Source of the DNA: Ehretia macrophylla
Taxonomy: Eukaryota; Streptophyta; Magnoliopsida; Boraginales; Ehretiaceae
NCBI GenBank assembly: GCA_037974665.1
Contig: CM075770.1
Coordinates: 59,531,850-59,595,849 of the forward strand
DNA: 64,000 bases
Direction of reading: 5' to 3'
The notes beneath the pieces were generated by a model. The model was not told the DNA's origin, did not search any database, and was given only the letters and a program-made list of their open reading frames with translations. Each line of letters starts with the position of its first letter. Positions within the stretch are counted from its first letter, which is position 1. Shown piece after piece: positions 33,465 to 43,991 of the stretch. A program made the translations under genes and the position numbers.

Positions 33465-36400
33465 TGTCACGCCCCAACCCGGCCAATAAGGTTAGACTAG
33501 GGTGTGAACTAAACATTCAAGTCACGTCTCGTACTTAACTGTTTATAAAGATTTAACACTTATCGTTTTTAGCCTAAACTCCAAAGTTTTCCGAAAAACC
33601 GGCAACATAACGGCTGTAATTGGACTATTTGGTTTGACCTAATTCTCTAAACGCCTCAATTATTTCAATCATTAATCCAATTTCATTAAGGACTCCTATT
33701 TGTCACCAACCAATTTGCCTACTACTTTATCTTGAAACTCTAGTTTGGTTAATAAGCCTAACATGATAACTATGCCCCGTTTATTTTTCAATTTCCTATC
33801 ATGCAAGTACCTATTATCCTTTAGTTTGCAAATGAACACCTAAGTGAAATTAGATAGAATTAACTTAGTTGATTGTTCATCTAGTGGTTTGAATGCCTAC
33901 GATAACTACTAATTAAGAAAACGAAAGCAAACAACCAAATAAAAGTTCGTCTGGTTATAGATAGTACAATCTCAGAATTAGACCCAAATTACAACGGGGT
34001 CATTTACATCAATAAACAACGAGCAACATAAAAGAAATAGTCTTCAAGTAGCATAGTTCACAAATAGCCATAATCACGCAAGGCACACAAGACAGGCAAT
34101 CACTCCAGGGGTTCATCGTTAGGCACACCGTCCTCGGGTATCTGTACCTGTTCTTCTTCACCTGTGATGAAAAAGAGGGTCAGTCCTTATGAACTCAGCG
34201 AGGGGGAACAAGAAATACGTTTGGAAACTCGTTTTCCGGTTCAATTTATGAAAACTCTTTTTGAGAACATGTCACGTATTACAAATAATAAGGTACGCAA
34301 TTATAAGAAACAAATCGAGTAACGGATACAAAGTAAGGGAACAGAAATGCCAGTCTTTCCTCCCCGAGGTTCTCTAGGAACCAAGCGAGAGTACTTACAT
34401 ATAAGCACAGGAACAAGAATACCAGTCTTTCCTCCCCGAGGTTCTCTAGGAACCAAGCGAGAGTACTTATACACATTGTAAAAAGGATACGGTGAGCATT
34501 TGCTCTCAATGTCAATTTCGATTCATTTGGTGCGGCCGACTTCAATAATCCACTTATCGCTCCCAATTGGGTGTACTCCGGATGTACCCCGAAACCTACG
34601 ACCCAACTCTCCGAGGGTGAAATGCCAAGCGAGAGAGGGAATTGGACCATGGTAGTCACGGTAACACCGGCAAGCCCGATGCCGCCCGGCGTGCGTGAAA
34701 CACTACCATGCCACACTGAAAGGTTGCAACCTCGTATACAATGCCCATTTTTGTCATTTAACATTTCACATTAGGAGGTCAACAAAGTAGGTTGCCTCCG
34801 AGCAAGTATATGATCACATTTTGACATATTGGCATATAAGGCATTGTAAGAACATATAATCATTTCATATATCCATTTGAAAGCAATTAAACTTTAACGG
34901 GCAGCCAAGTAATCATGTTCAAATAAACCATTGAGTATCTTTTAACAATTCACATTAGGAGGACAACAAAGTAGGTTGCCTCCGAGCAATTTCAAAATCA
35001 CATATTGCCAAGTAAACGAACGAGGCATGCTTGACATTAAATTTCACTTTGTAGAACACATAGAGTCATATGAACATTAAACGGGTAGCCATGTAACACA
35101 TGCAAGTCAAGCCATATAACTCATTTCGAAGTCCACGTAATCAAGTGATACGATTATTCACATGCAACAACATCTACGTGGTGGTTTCGGATGCAAGAAA
35201 AGCCTATTTGTCAACATGCAATGATCAAAATTACATTTAAGCTTATAAGACATTTACGGGCAGCCCACTAAGCATATAATTTCCACACAATATCTAAATG
35301 ATCAACACTTAGCAAGACTACCTAGTCATTAGGGTTTCCGTTTCATGCTTAACCATGTGATTAAACCCTAAGTCAACTCAAGTTCATTCACAAGTCATGC
35401 ATCATTCAATTCAAACATCATCAAGTACTCAAAACAGTCCACACAACATCCCAACACCACAATTCCAAGAAATTAGCACCACAAGAGGGGTTACAACAAT
35501 TTTCCAAGCATATAACTAAGTGAAACCTTTACTGCAATAGGCTGTTTTCCCACAATCAATAGGATAAACAAAAAATCTCAAAATTCAATGAATAAGATGT
35601 CAAATTAAAGCTTAAGAAGTTAACTAAACTCAGAAACAAACATTGCATCAATTGGAGTTCAGAATCATTAGTTATGGCCGAAACAGTGAGGGGGCACAAC
35701 AATGGCCAGATTTGCACACTTTTCAGAAATTGACGTTTTTGAGGTCCTTAGAGTCATTTTTAGCTTTGGTCCATTTCTGACAAAATTGTCCAGAACTGAA
35801 AAATCTAGTAGCAAACCAATTTTAATGCATTTTCGACAACATTTACTAAGTCAAACATGGTTCGCTCCACAAGGTCAGTGCATCTGCCAAAACCTGATTC
35901 ATTTTCCCAGATTTCCAGATTTGGTCACATTTTAATGATTTGCCATTTTGAGGACCTTAGATTCAAAATTAGCTTCGGCCTATTTCTGGGAAAAATGTTC
36001 AAAACTGTCCAAAATGTTCAACATCATTTGCTTAGCTAAACTTATCACGAACAGACTGGTCAGAGAGCTGTCATCCACTTCGACTTCGCCTAGCATCATT
36101 TTCAAGCCAAGATCTTGCCATGCATGGTTGTTTAAGCTTATGAACGACCATATAGCTCAAGTACAGAAGCAAATACACACATTTATGAGCATGCATGTGA
36201 AATTTCAAAGAGTTTTCAAAAGCTTTTAACCCTCACCTTTGCAATCAACCAAAAGATGCACAAAAACCTTGTTGAGGCTCAAATTTCTTCCTCTTCTTGC
36301 TTAGCCGAGTTTCCAACTTGGTTTTCTATATTTTTCCTAGCCTAGTAAGTAATCTCTTAGTACATGCATGTAGTTAGGACTTGAAGAAAAGAAATGGAAG

Positions 36401-37572
36401 CTTAGTAACTCACCTAGGCCGAAAATGAAGCTTCAATGCACATGCATGAGTGATTTTTGCATCCTAGCTTGTTCGGTTGAGGTCCTTTGCTTGTGGCTTG
36501 CTTGGTTTAGCTATGGTGTGAAGAAGAGAAGCTATGGAGATGAAGAACTCAGCCAAAACCGAAATGGAGAGAGAAAATGAGAGGGAGAGAGAGAAATGTG
36601 AGGAAAGTGAGAGAAATGAGAGAAAAATGAGGCTTTTTGCAATTTTTTGAGCATGTGGTCAGCCTTGGGCTTCCAAATCTGAATTTTTGTGTCTTCAAGG
36701 TGGAATTTGAAATTTTATCATGGGCCATGAGTGGTTTGGTCGAAAATGAGAGGAAATTGAGGTGGTTTTGGGCAATTTTTTTATGCATTGATAAGTGTTT
36801 TTGTGTCATGACTTGTCTAGAATTATTTTGAATTAAACATGCATGCAAAAATCTGATTTTGTGTCATCTTTTGAATTGTTTTAACATGTGTGTAAGAGAA
36901 TGTTGGGTATTTAGGGATTTTAGGTAGAATAGAATATAGAGTATGTTTAGAGGTTGGTGAGATTTTGTCTTGTAGTGAGTTTAAAATATAATATTTAGGT
37001 GTTAGTGGATTTTGTAGAGATTTGAATTAGGATTATAATAATAGTTAGTGGATTGTGTAGGATTATTTTATTGTCTTGTGCTTTGTGTAGGATTCTTTCT
37101 TGATCAACGTGGTGGCACGGATTCCTAGGTCTAGGGCACGAATTACGAGGTAGACACGATCTACGAGGTAAGACACGAACTTCAAGACTAATGCACGTAC
37201 TTCAAGACTAATGCACAGATTTCAATGCAAATGCACGCAATCCCTAGATAAATGTACGTAAACCAATACAAGGCATGTAATTCAAGACACGACTCTTAAA
37301 CCTAGGTTAAAGCACGTAGTTCAAGGTTAATGCACACGAAACGAAGAGACACACGCAAATCAAGGTCTCGCATGTAAATTAAGGTCATGGCATGTTTATC
37401 TAGGTATTGCACGTATATCGAGGATTAGGGCACACAATTTTAGGTTATGGCACATATAACGAGGTATGCACGAAAACCAAGACAGGACACGTAATCCTAG
37501 GTCGGTCATATAATTTTAGGTCTAAGGTACGTAAATCGAGGTAAGACACGTTATTCGGTGTCGGGCCTCACA
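33465..37572 (-). repeat. Element A 5' LTR
   Basis: 4108 bp, intact, TGTGAG to TGACA on the minus strand. It lacks about 29 bp near 36015 that the other LTR keeps at about 16920-16950. It shares with the 3' LTR the duplicated TCTAGGAACCAAGCGAGAG segment (34360-34480), the purine tract (about 36566-36632) and the GCACG/AGGT degenerate repeats (about 37110-37560). The open frame at 34279-34764 corresponds to the one at 15188-15673. Confidence 0.92.
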
Positions 37573-37782
37573 CTGTGCGCCGCTTAACTCCTTACGGATC
37601 AAAAGTTATGGGCACCGGAGCGACGCAGACCTGCTCACAAGCCCTACGCACTCGGTTTGCTGGCCCGGCCTCCACGTGAAGCGAAGTTGTCTTGCCCAAG
37701 GTTCCGTGGGATTCGATAATAGAAATGTGGTGGATAAAGTATCTTGGCAACCCTAACCAGAGAAAAAAAAAATTGAAAAGTA

Positions 37783-37900
37783 GGGGGCAATACGAGAATT
37801 TCCAAAGAGGTCACCCAGCCTAGTACTACTCTCACCCAAACACGCTTAACTTCAGAAATCTGATAGGATCCGGTGCATTAGTGCTGGTATGATCGCACCC
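37783..37900 (-). rRNA. 5S rRNA gene copy 19, nt 43-44 variant
   Basis: 118 bp, among the most decayed copies, with changes through the 3' third (AATACGAGAATTTCCAAAGA), in box C (CACCCAGCC) and near nt 59-67, plus A43T/C44T. Probably a pseudogene. Confidence 0.85.
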
Positions 37901-38458
37901 GTCATATTAAGGCCACAATTCCTTTATGTGTTAACATTTCACAGTCCCAGCCTAGAGAGATGGCCCATTCAAAAGGCCCAATGGGCTCAACGACAACGCA
38001 TTGGCTTCAACAACGCATCATCCTCGCAAGACGTGATATCGACGCGTTGTAGGGCCCTCTATTGTCCCGCGAGTAAGGTTGTCTTCCTTTTAACAGCTCA
38101 CGATGTACGATCCGAGATGGAAAAACAGAGCAAAAGAATTAAAGTGGCCCGAAACTGATAAAAATGTACAATTTTGGACTCCAAAAATGGGTACAGCGAG
38201 CAAGCTGGCTGCCCCCGTCGTAGAGAACTCGGACAGCTTTGCAACGGTATGCTATGCGCCGCGTAACTCCTTACGGATCAAAAGTTATGGGCACCGGAGC
38301 GACGGAGACCTGGTCACAAGCCCTACGCCCTCAGTTTGCCAGCCCTGCCTCCACGTGAAGCGAAGTTGTCTTGCCTATGTTGCCGTGGGATTTAATAAAT
38401 GAAATGTGGTGGATAAAGTATCTTGGCAACCCTATCGGAGCAAAAAAAATTGAAAAGG

Positions 38459-38577
38459 GGGGTGCAACACGAGGACTTCCCAAGGGGTCACCCATCCTAG
38501 TACTACTCTCGCTCAATCACGCTTAACTTCAGAAATATGATGGGATCTGGTGCATTAGTGCTGGTATGAACGCACCA
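38459..38577 (-). rRNA. 5S rRNA gene copy 20, nt 43-44 variant
   Basis: Carries A43T/C44T with a further change (AGAAATATG on plus). Shares this and spacer variants (CAAAATGCCC, ACAACTCATC, GGGCTCTCTAATG) with copy 23, three units further on. Last of the nine-gene variant run. Confidence 0.88.
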
Positions 38578-39135
38578 ATCATGTTGAGGGCACAATTCCT
38601 TTATGTGTTAACGGTTCACAATCCCAGCCTAGAGATATGGGCCATTCAAAATGCCCAATGGGCTTAACGACAACTCATCTGCTACAACAACATAGCATTC
38701 TCGCAAGACGTGATATCGACGGATTGTAGGGCTCTCTAATGTCCAGCTAGTAAGGTTTTCATCCTTTTAACAGCTCAAGACGTACGATCCGAGACGGAAA
38801 AATAGAGCAAAAGAAGAAAAGTGGCCTGAAACTGATGAAAACGTTCGATTTTGGGCTCCAAAAAAGGCATAGCGAGCAAGCTAGTTGCCCCCATCAGAGA
38901 GCTCTCGGTGAGATTTGCAACGGTATGCTATGCGCCGCGTAACTCCTTACGGATCAAAAGTTATGGGCACCGGTGCGACGGAGACTTGGTCACAAGCCCT
39001 ACGCCCTAGGTTTGCGGGCCCAGCCTCCACGTGAAGCGAAGTTGTCTTGCCCAAGGTGCCGTGGGATTCGGTAATAGAAATTTGGTGGATAAAGTATCTT
39101 GGCAACCCTAACCATGGCAAAAAAAATTGAAAAGG

Positions 39136-39254
39136 GGGGTGCAACACGAGGACTTCCAAGGGGGTCACCCATCCTAATCCTACTCTCGCCCAAGCACGCT
39201 TAACTTTGGAGTTCTGATGGGATCTGGTGCATTAGTGCTGGTATGATTGCACCC
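39136..39254 (-). rRNA. 5S rRNA gene copy 21
   Basis: Returns to the A43/C44 type. About six substitutions (nt 6, 30, 48, 76, 78, 97). Shares TTAACTTTGGAG and CCCAGCCAAGAGAG with copy 24. Element C sits in the spacer immediately upstream of this gene. Confidence 0.9.
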
Positions 39255-39548
39255 GTCATGTTGAGGGCACAATTCCTTTATGTGTTAAGGGTTCACAGTC
39301 CCAGCCAAGAGAGATGGCCCATTCAAAAGGCCCAATGGGCTTAATGACAACCCATCTGCTTCAACAACGCAGCATCCTCGCAAGACGTGATATCGACGCA
39401 TTGTAGGGCCCTCTAATGTCCCGCGAGTAAGGTTGTCGTGCTTTTAACAACTCACGACGTACGATCTGGGACGAAAAACATAGCAAAAGAACAAAAGTGG
39501 TCCGAAACTGATGAAAACCTTCGATTTTGGGCACCAAAAAGGGCACAG

Positions 39549-42500
39549 TGTGAGGCCCGACCCCGCTGTGCGTGCGGTGCCTCATTTCGTGTGCCCTAAT
39601 CTAGATTTGCGTCCCTTGACCTAGGTTTAAGAATTGTGTTCATTTTATGTGCCGTGCATTGAATTACGTGCATTCATTTTGGATAGCGTGCATTTACTTG
39701 AAAAATGTGCATTTGTCTTGTAGTTCGTGTCCTACCTCAGAGTGCGTGCCATAGACCTAGGAAAGCGTGCCTTCACACTAATCGAGAAAGCATCTTACAC
39801 GGAACACTAGACTATTAAACAATCCTACAAAATCCACTATCAATATTATAATCTTAATTCAACTCACTAAAAGACAAAAATCCACCAAACACAAAACATT
39901 CTTCATTCTTTATTCCTTATTCTTTTTGCACTTTCAAGACACAATTAAATAATGATCAAAAGTTGACAAAATTCAGCATTTTTAGTAGCCTTGGCCGACC
40001 ACTAGGTGGTGTTTATGCATGCTTATTCAATTCAACTTAATTCCTAGACATATTATGACATTCTATGACACAAATGTATACAAAATTGCAAAAAAATCTA
40101 CTCAATTCCTCACCATACTTGACCAAACAATCATGCCCATGATAGCAATTTTAAGTCCCCTCTTGAAGACTGAAAAAATAAGAATTTTGCTGCACAAGGC
40201 CGACATGCTCATCAAAATTTGCAAGTCCTTCTTTTTTTGTCATTTCTTCTTTCATTTCTCTTTCTTTTCTCTCACTTCCCTCTCAATTTCCCTCTCTCTC
40301 TCTCTCGGCCTTGGCTGAGTTCTATCAATCCTTAGCTTATCTTCTTCATACTATAGTCAACCAAGTTAAGCAACAAGCAAGGAATTCGAGCAAGCTAGCT
40401 AGAGTTCGAAAATCGCACATGCCTGTCCTTGAAGTCTTCTATTCGGCCTAGGTAAGTTTCATGGCTTCCATTTCTTTTCTTCTTGTTCTAACCTCATGCA
40501 TGTGCTAAGTGGTTGGTCACTAAGCTAGGAAAAATAGAGAAACTCTAGTTGGAATCTCGGCTAAGCAAGAAGAAGAAGAGATTGAGCTTCAACAAGTTTT
40601 TGCGCATCTTCTTGGTTATTTGCTAAGGTGAGGGCTAAAACCTTTTCAAATTCCTTCAAAAATTCACATGCATGCTCATAAATGTATGCATTTGCTTCTG
40701 TACTTGAGTTATATGTTCGTTCATGAGCTTAAACAACCATGCATGACAAGATCTTGGCTTGAAAGTGGTGATAGGTGAAGTCGGATTGTTGACAGCTCTC
40801 TGACCAGTCAGTTTCGAGGTAAGTCTAGCTGTCCAAATGATGTTGAAAATGCTTGCAAATTGGTAGGTGACTAGTTTGGATAGTTTTGAACATTTTTCGA
40901 AGAAATAGGCCTAAGCTAATTTTGAATCTAAGGTCCTCAAAATGGCAAATCTTTAAAATGTGTCCAAATCTGGAAATCTGAGAAAAATGAAGCAGGTTTT
41001 GGCAGATGCACTGACCTTGTAGAACGAACCAGATTTTACTTAGTTATTAATGTCCAAAATGTATGAAAATTGGTGTGCTGCTATATTTTTCAGTTTTGGA
41101 CATTTTTGTCAGAAATGGACTAAGGCTAAAACTGACCCTAAGGACCTCAAAAACGTCAATTACTGAAAAGTGTGCAAATCTGGACAGTTTTGTGCTATTC
41201 CACTGTTTCGGCTATATCTAATGATCCCGAACTCCAATTGATGGAAGGTTTGTTTCTGATTTTAGTTAACTTCTTAAGATTTAATTTGACATCTTATTTA
41301 CTGGATTTGGATATTGTTTGATTATCCTATTGATTGTGAGAAAACAGCCTATTGCAGTAAAGGTTTCACTTAGTTATATGCTTGGAAAATTGTTGTAACC
41401 TCTCTTGTGGTACTAATTGCTTGGAATTGTGGTGTTCGGATGTTGTGTGGACTGTTTTGAGTACTTGAGGATGTTTGAATTGAATGATGCATGACTTGAG
41501 AATGATCTTGAGTTGACTTAGGGTTCAATCACACGGTTAAGCATGAAACGGAAACCCTAATGACTAGGTAGTCTTGCTAAGTGTTGATCATTTGGATATT
41601 GTGTGGAAATTATATGCTTAGTGGGTTGCCCATAAATGTCTTATAACTTCAAATGTGATTGTGACCATTGCATGTTGACAAATAAGCTTTTCTTGCACCC
41701 GAACCCATGTTGATGTCATTGCATGTTGAATAATCTTATCACTTGATCATGTGGGCTTTGTAATGAGTTATATGGCCTGTTTTACGTGTGTTACATGGCT
41801 GCCCGTTTAATTTTCATATAACTCTATATGCCTTTCAAGTAAAATTTCCTGTCTTATCGTGCCCTGCTTGTTTACCTGTCAATGTGCAATCTTATGACTG
41901 TCCGGAGGCAACTTACTTTGTTGTCCTCCTACTGTGATATATTACCTGTCATAAATGTGCATTGCATACAAGGTTGCAACCTTTCCTGTCGGCATGGTAG
42001 CGATCACGCACACCGGGCGGCATCGGGCTTGCCGGTGCACCCGTGACTACCATGGTCCCATTCCCTCTCTCGCTTGGGGGCTAGACTTCCTCGGAGAGTT
42101 GGGTCGTAGGATTTTGGGGTACTTCCGGAGTACACCCACCTGGCGTGTTTTGGGGATGTTTTGAAGTCAACCGCAACAACTGGTTCCGGAACTGATCTTA
42201 GAGCAAAAGCTCACTGTATCCTTTTTACTATGTGTATAAGTACTCTCGCTTGGTTCTTAGAGAACCTTGGGGAGGAAAGACTGGTATTTCTGTTCCTGTA
42301 CTTGTATTATTGTTATATTCATGCTTGCAAAAGGATTTCATAAGTTGAACCGGAAAATGAGTTTCAAAACCTATTTCTCATTCTCCCTCGCTGAGTTCAT
42401 AAGGACTCACCCTCTTTTATCATCTCAGGTGAAGAAGACCCATAACAGGTACCCGAGGACGGTGTGCCTAATGATGAACCCCTGGAGTGATTGCCTGTCA

Positions 42501-43123
42501 TTGTTTGCTTTGCTTGAATATGGCTACTTGTGAACTTTATGTTACTTGAAGACTATTTCCTTTTATGTTGCTCAATGTTGTGATGTAAAAGACCCCCGTT
42601 GTAATTTGGGGTCTAATTTTGGTTTGTACTTATATTAAGTAGACTGATGCTAGACATTACTATGATCGTTTTGCTTTATTACCGCTAGTATCTATCATAG
42701 GTTATGACCTATTAGTTCAGGACTAAGTAAATGAACTTATTCAATCTTAAACAAGTACTCGCTAATAAGCTAAGATCAACAGGTACTTTTGTAATGAGGA
42801 TAAACAAACAAACGAAACATAGTATCATGCTAGGTTATAAATCAAACGAGACATCAAGATAACCAATAGGCTTTTCAATTGATGATAAATAGCAATCTTA
42901 GTTGGAAATGAACTTGAGATAGTAAATTTTGAGGCGTTTAGAGAATTAGGTTAAACCAAAGAGCCCAATTACAGCCGTTATACTGCCGGTTTTCCGAAAA
43001 ATTTTGGAGTCTAGGATAAAACGTTAAGGGTTAAATCTTCATAAACAGTTAAGTATGTGATATTACCTGAATGTTTAGATCAGACCCTAGTCTAACCTTT
43101 ATAGGCCGGGTTGGGGCGTGACA
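39549..43123 (+). repeat. Element C 5' LTR
   Basis: 3575 bp, TGTGAGG to GTGACA. Contains a pyrimidine-rich tract (40250-40311, CTCTCTCTCTCTC), a plausible promoter-proximal feature, and a 69-codon open frame at 41955-42164 that recurs in all C-type LTRs. No confident TATA box. Confidence 0.93.
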
Positions 43124-43129
43124 TTGGAA

Positions 43130-43141
43130 TGGTATCAGAGC
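43130..43141 (+). promoter_or_regulatory. Primer binding site of element C (initiator Met tRNA)
   Basis: TGGTATCAGAGC, 6 bp after the LTR end. Twelve bases complementary to the 3' end of plant initiator tRNA-Met. Confidence 0.92.
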
Positions 43142-43383
43142 TTAGATTGCTTAAGCCGGGTTTAACTCTCGGACCGTGGGTAGAGCCCTAAAATAATTAG
43201 GATGACTTGTTTATGTGTTATTGTGTGGTAATGTTAAATGTGCCTTCTATGCTTTATGTGTCTAAGTGATTAACATGCCTTAATTGTTTCTAGAATTGTA
43301 TCTATATTATGTTGCATATCTTATGCATTAGATTCTTAATTGTCATATTTCAATAAATTGTGCATCGTAATCTGTGCCTATAG

Positions 43384-43991
43384 ATGGCTGGCCCTAGTAC
43401 CCGTACTACTAATAGGAGCGGTGAACCCCAAGAGACCGGTGATGCCTATCAAACTAATCCCAGTATAGCTATGTTTAATATGATGGCAAATGCCATGGAT
43501 CGTGTATCACGGGTGATGGAGTGTCAAGATGCTCGTGAAGACAACAACAACAACAACAATAGGAACGATGGCAACCATGGGAGACATAGCAGAATGAGGG
43601 AGTTCCTTGACTTTTGCCCGTCTAAATTTTACGGGGAAGCTGATGATGAGAAAGCAGAGGCTTGGCTGTCCGAGATCGAGAAGATTTTCAGGCCACTTGA
43701 TTATACTGATGAAGAAAAGGTGGAGTTTGCTGTATTTCTGTTGCACGGGGATGCTGAACATTGGTGGCACACTGTGGAGGCACTATGGGAAACTAATCAG
43801 ACACCTCGCTTGTAGGGTAATTTCGTTAAGGCATTCAAGGAGAAATATGTACCTGCAGTTTCCAGGCAGAGGCGGATCGAGGAATTCATGCACTTGACCC
43901 AGGGTAATATGACGGTGGCCCAGTACGAGGCTCGTTTTGACTGTCCCGTTATGCTCAATATATGGTTTGTACCCCGGAGGCGAAGATGTAG
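43384..43991 (+). pseudogene. Gag of element C, N-terminal and central part, broken
   Basis: Begins MAGPSTRTTNRSG and runs 143 codons through an Asn-run and a retrotransposon gag domain (FYGEADDEKAEAWLSEIEKIF, HWWHT) to an amber stop at 43813-43815. The reading continues as GNFVKAFKEKYVPAVSRQRR and YEARFD, then loses frame at about 43941, consistent with a loss of about 4 nt. The next frame meets a second amber stop at 43989-43991. Gag of this family is normally one frame, so it cannot make a full capsid protein. Confidence 0.88.

Larger units (their letters stand above)
14374..37572 (-). mobile_element. Element A: non-autonomous LTR retrotransposon (LARD-like), with element B nested in it
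   Basis: Read on the minus strand: 5' LTR 33465-37572 (4108 bp), primer site at 33440-33451, non-coding interior 30581-33464 (2884 bp), polypurine tract at 30581-30597, 3' LTR 14374-18397 plus 30473-30580 (about 4132 bp without B). LTR ends are TGTGAGGCCCGA and GGGGCGTGACA, as in element C. No open frame of 60 codons or more lies in the interior. Long LTRs, an empty interior and conserved cis signals match the LARD class described in cereals. The flanks do not form a 5-bp duplication: ACGTA on the left, CTGTG on the right. Confidence 0.88.
37573..39548 (-). repeat. 5S rDNA array, block 2 (3 genes)
   Basis: Lies between elements A and C. It begins CTGTGCGCCGC, which overlaps by about 14 bp the 5S sequence left of element A. 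It ends GGGCACAG, whose last five bases are the left target duplication of element C. Gene spacing is 676 and 677 bp. Confidence 0.95.
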
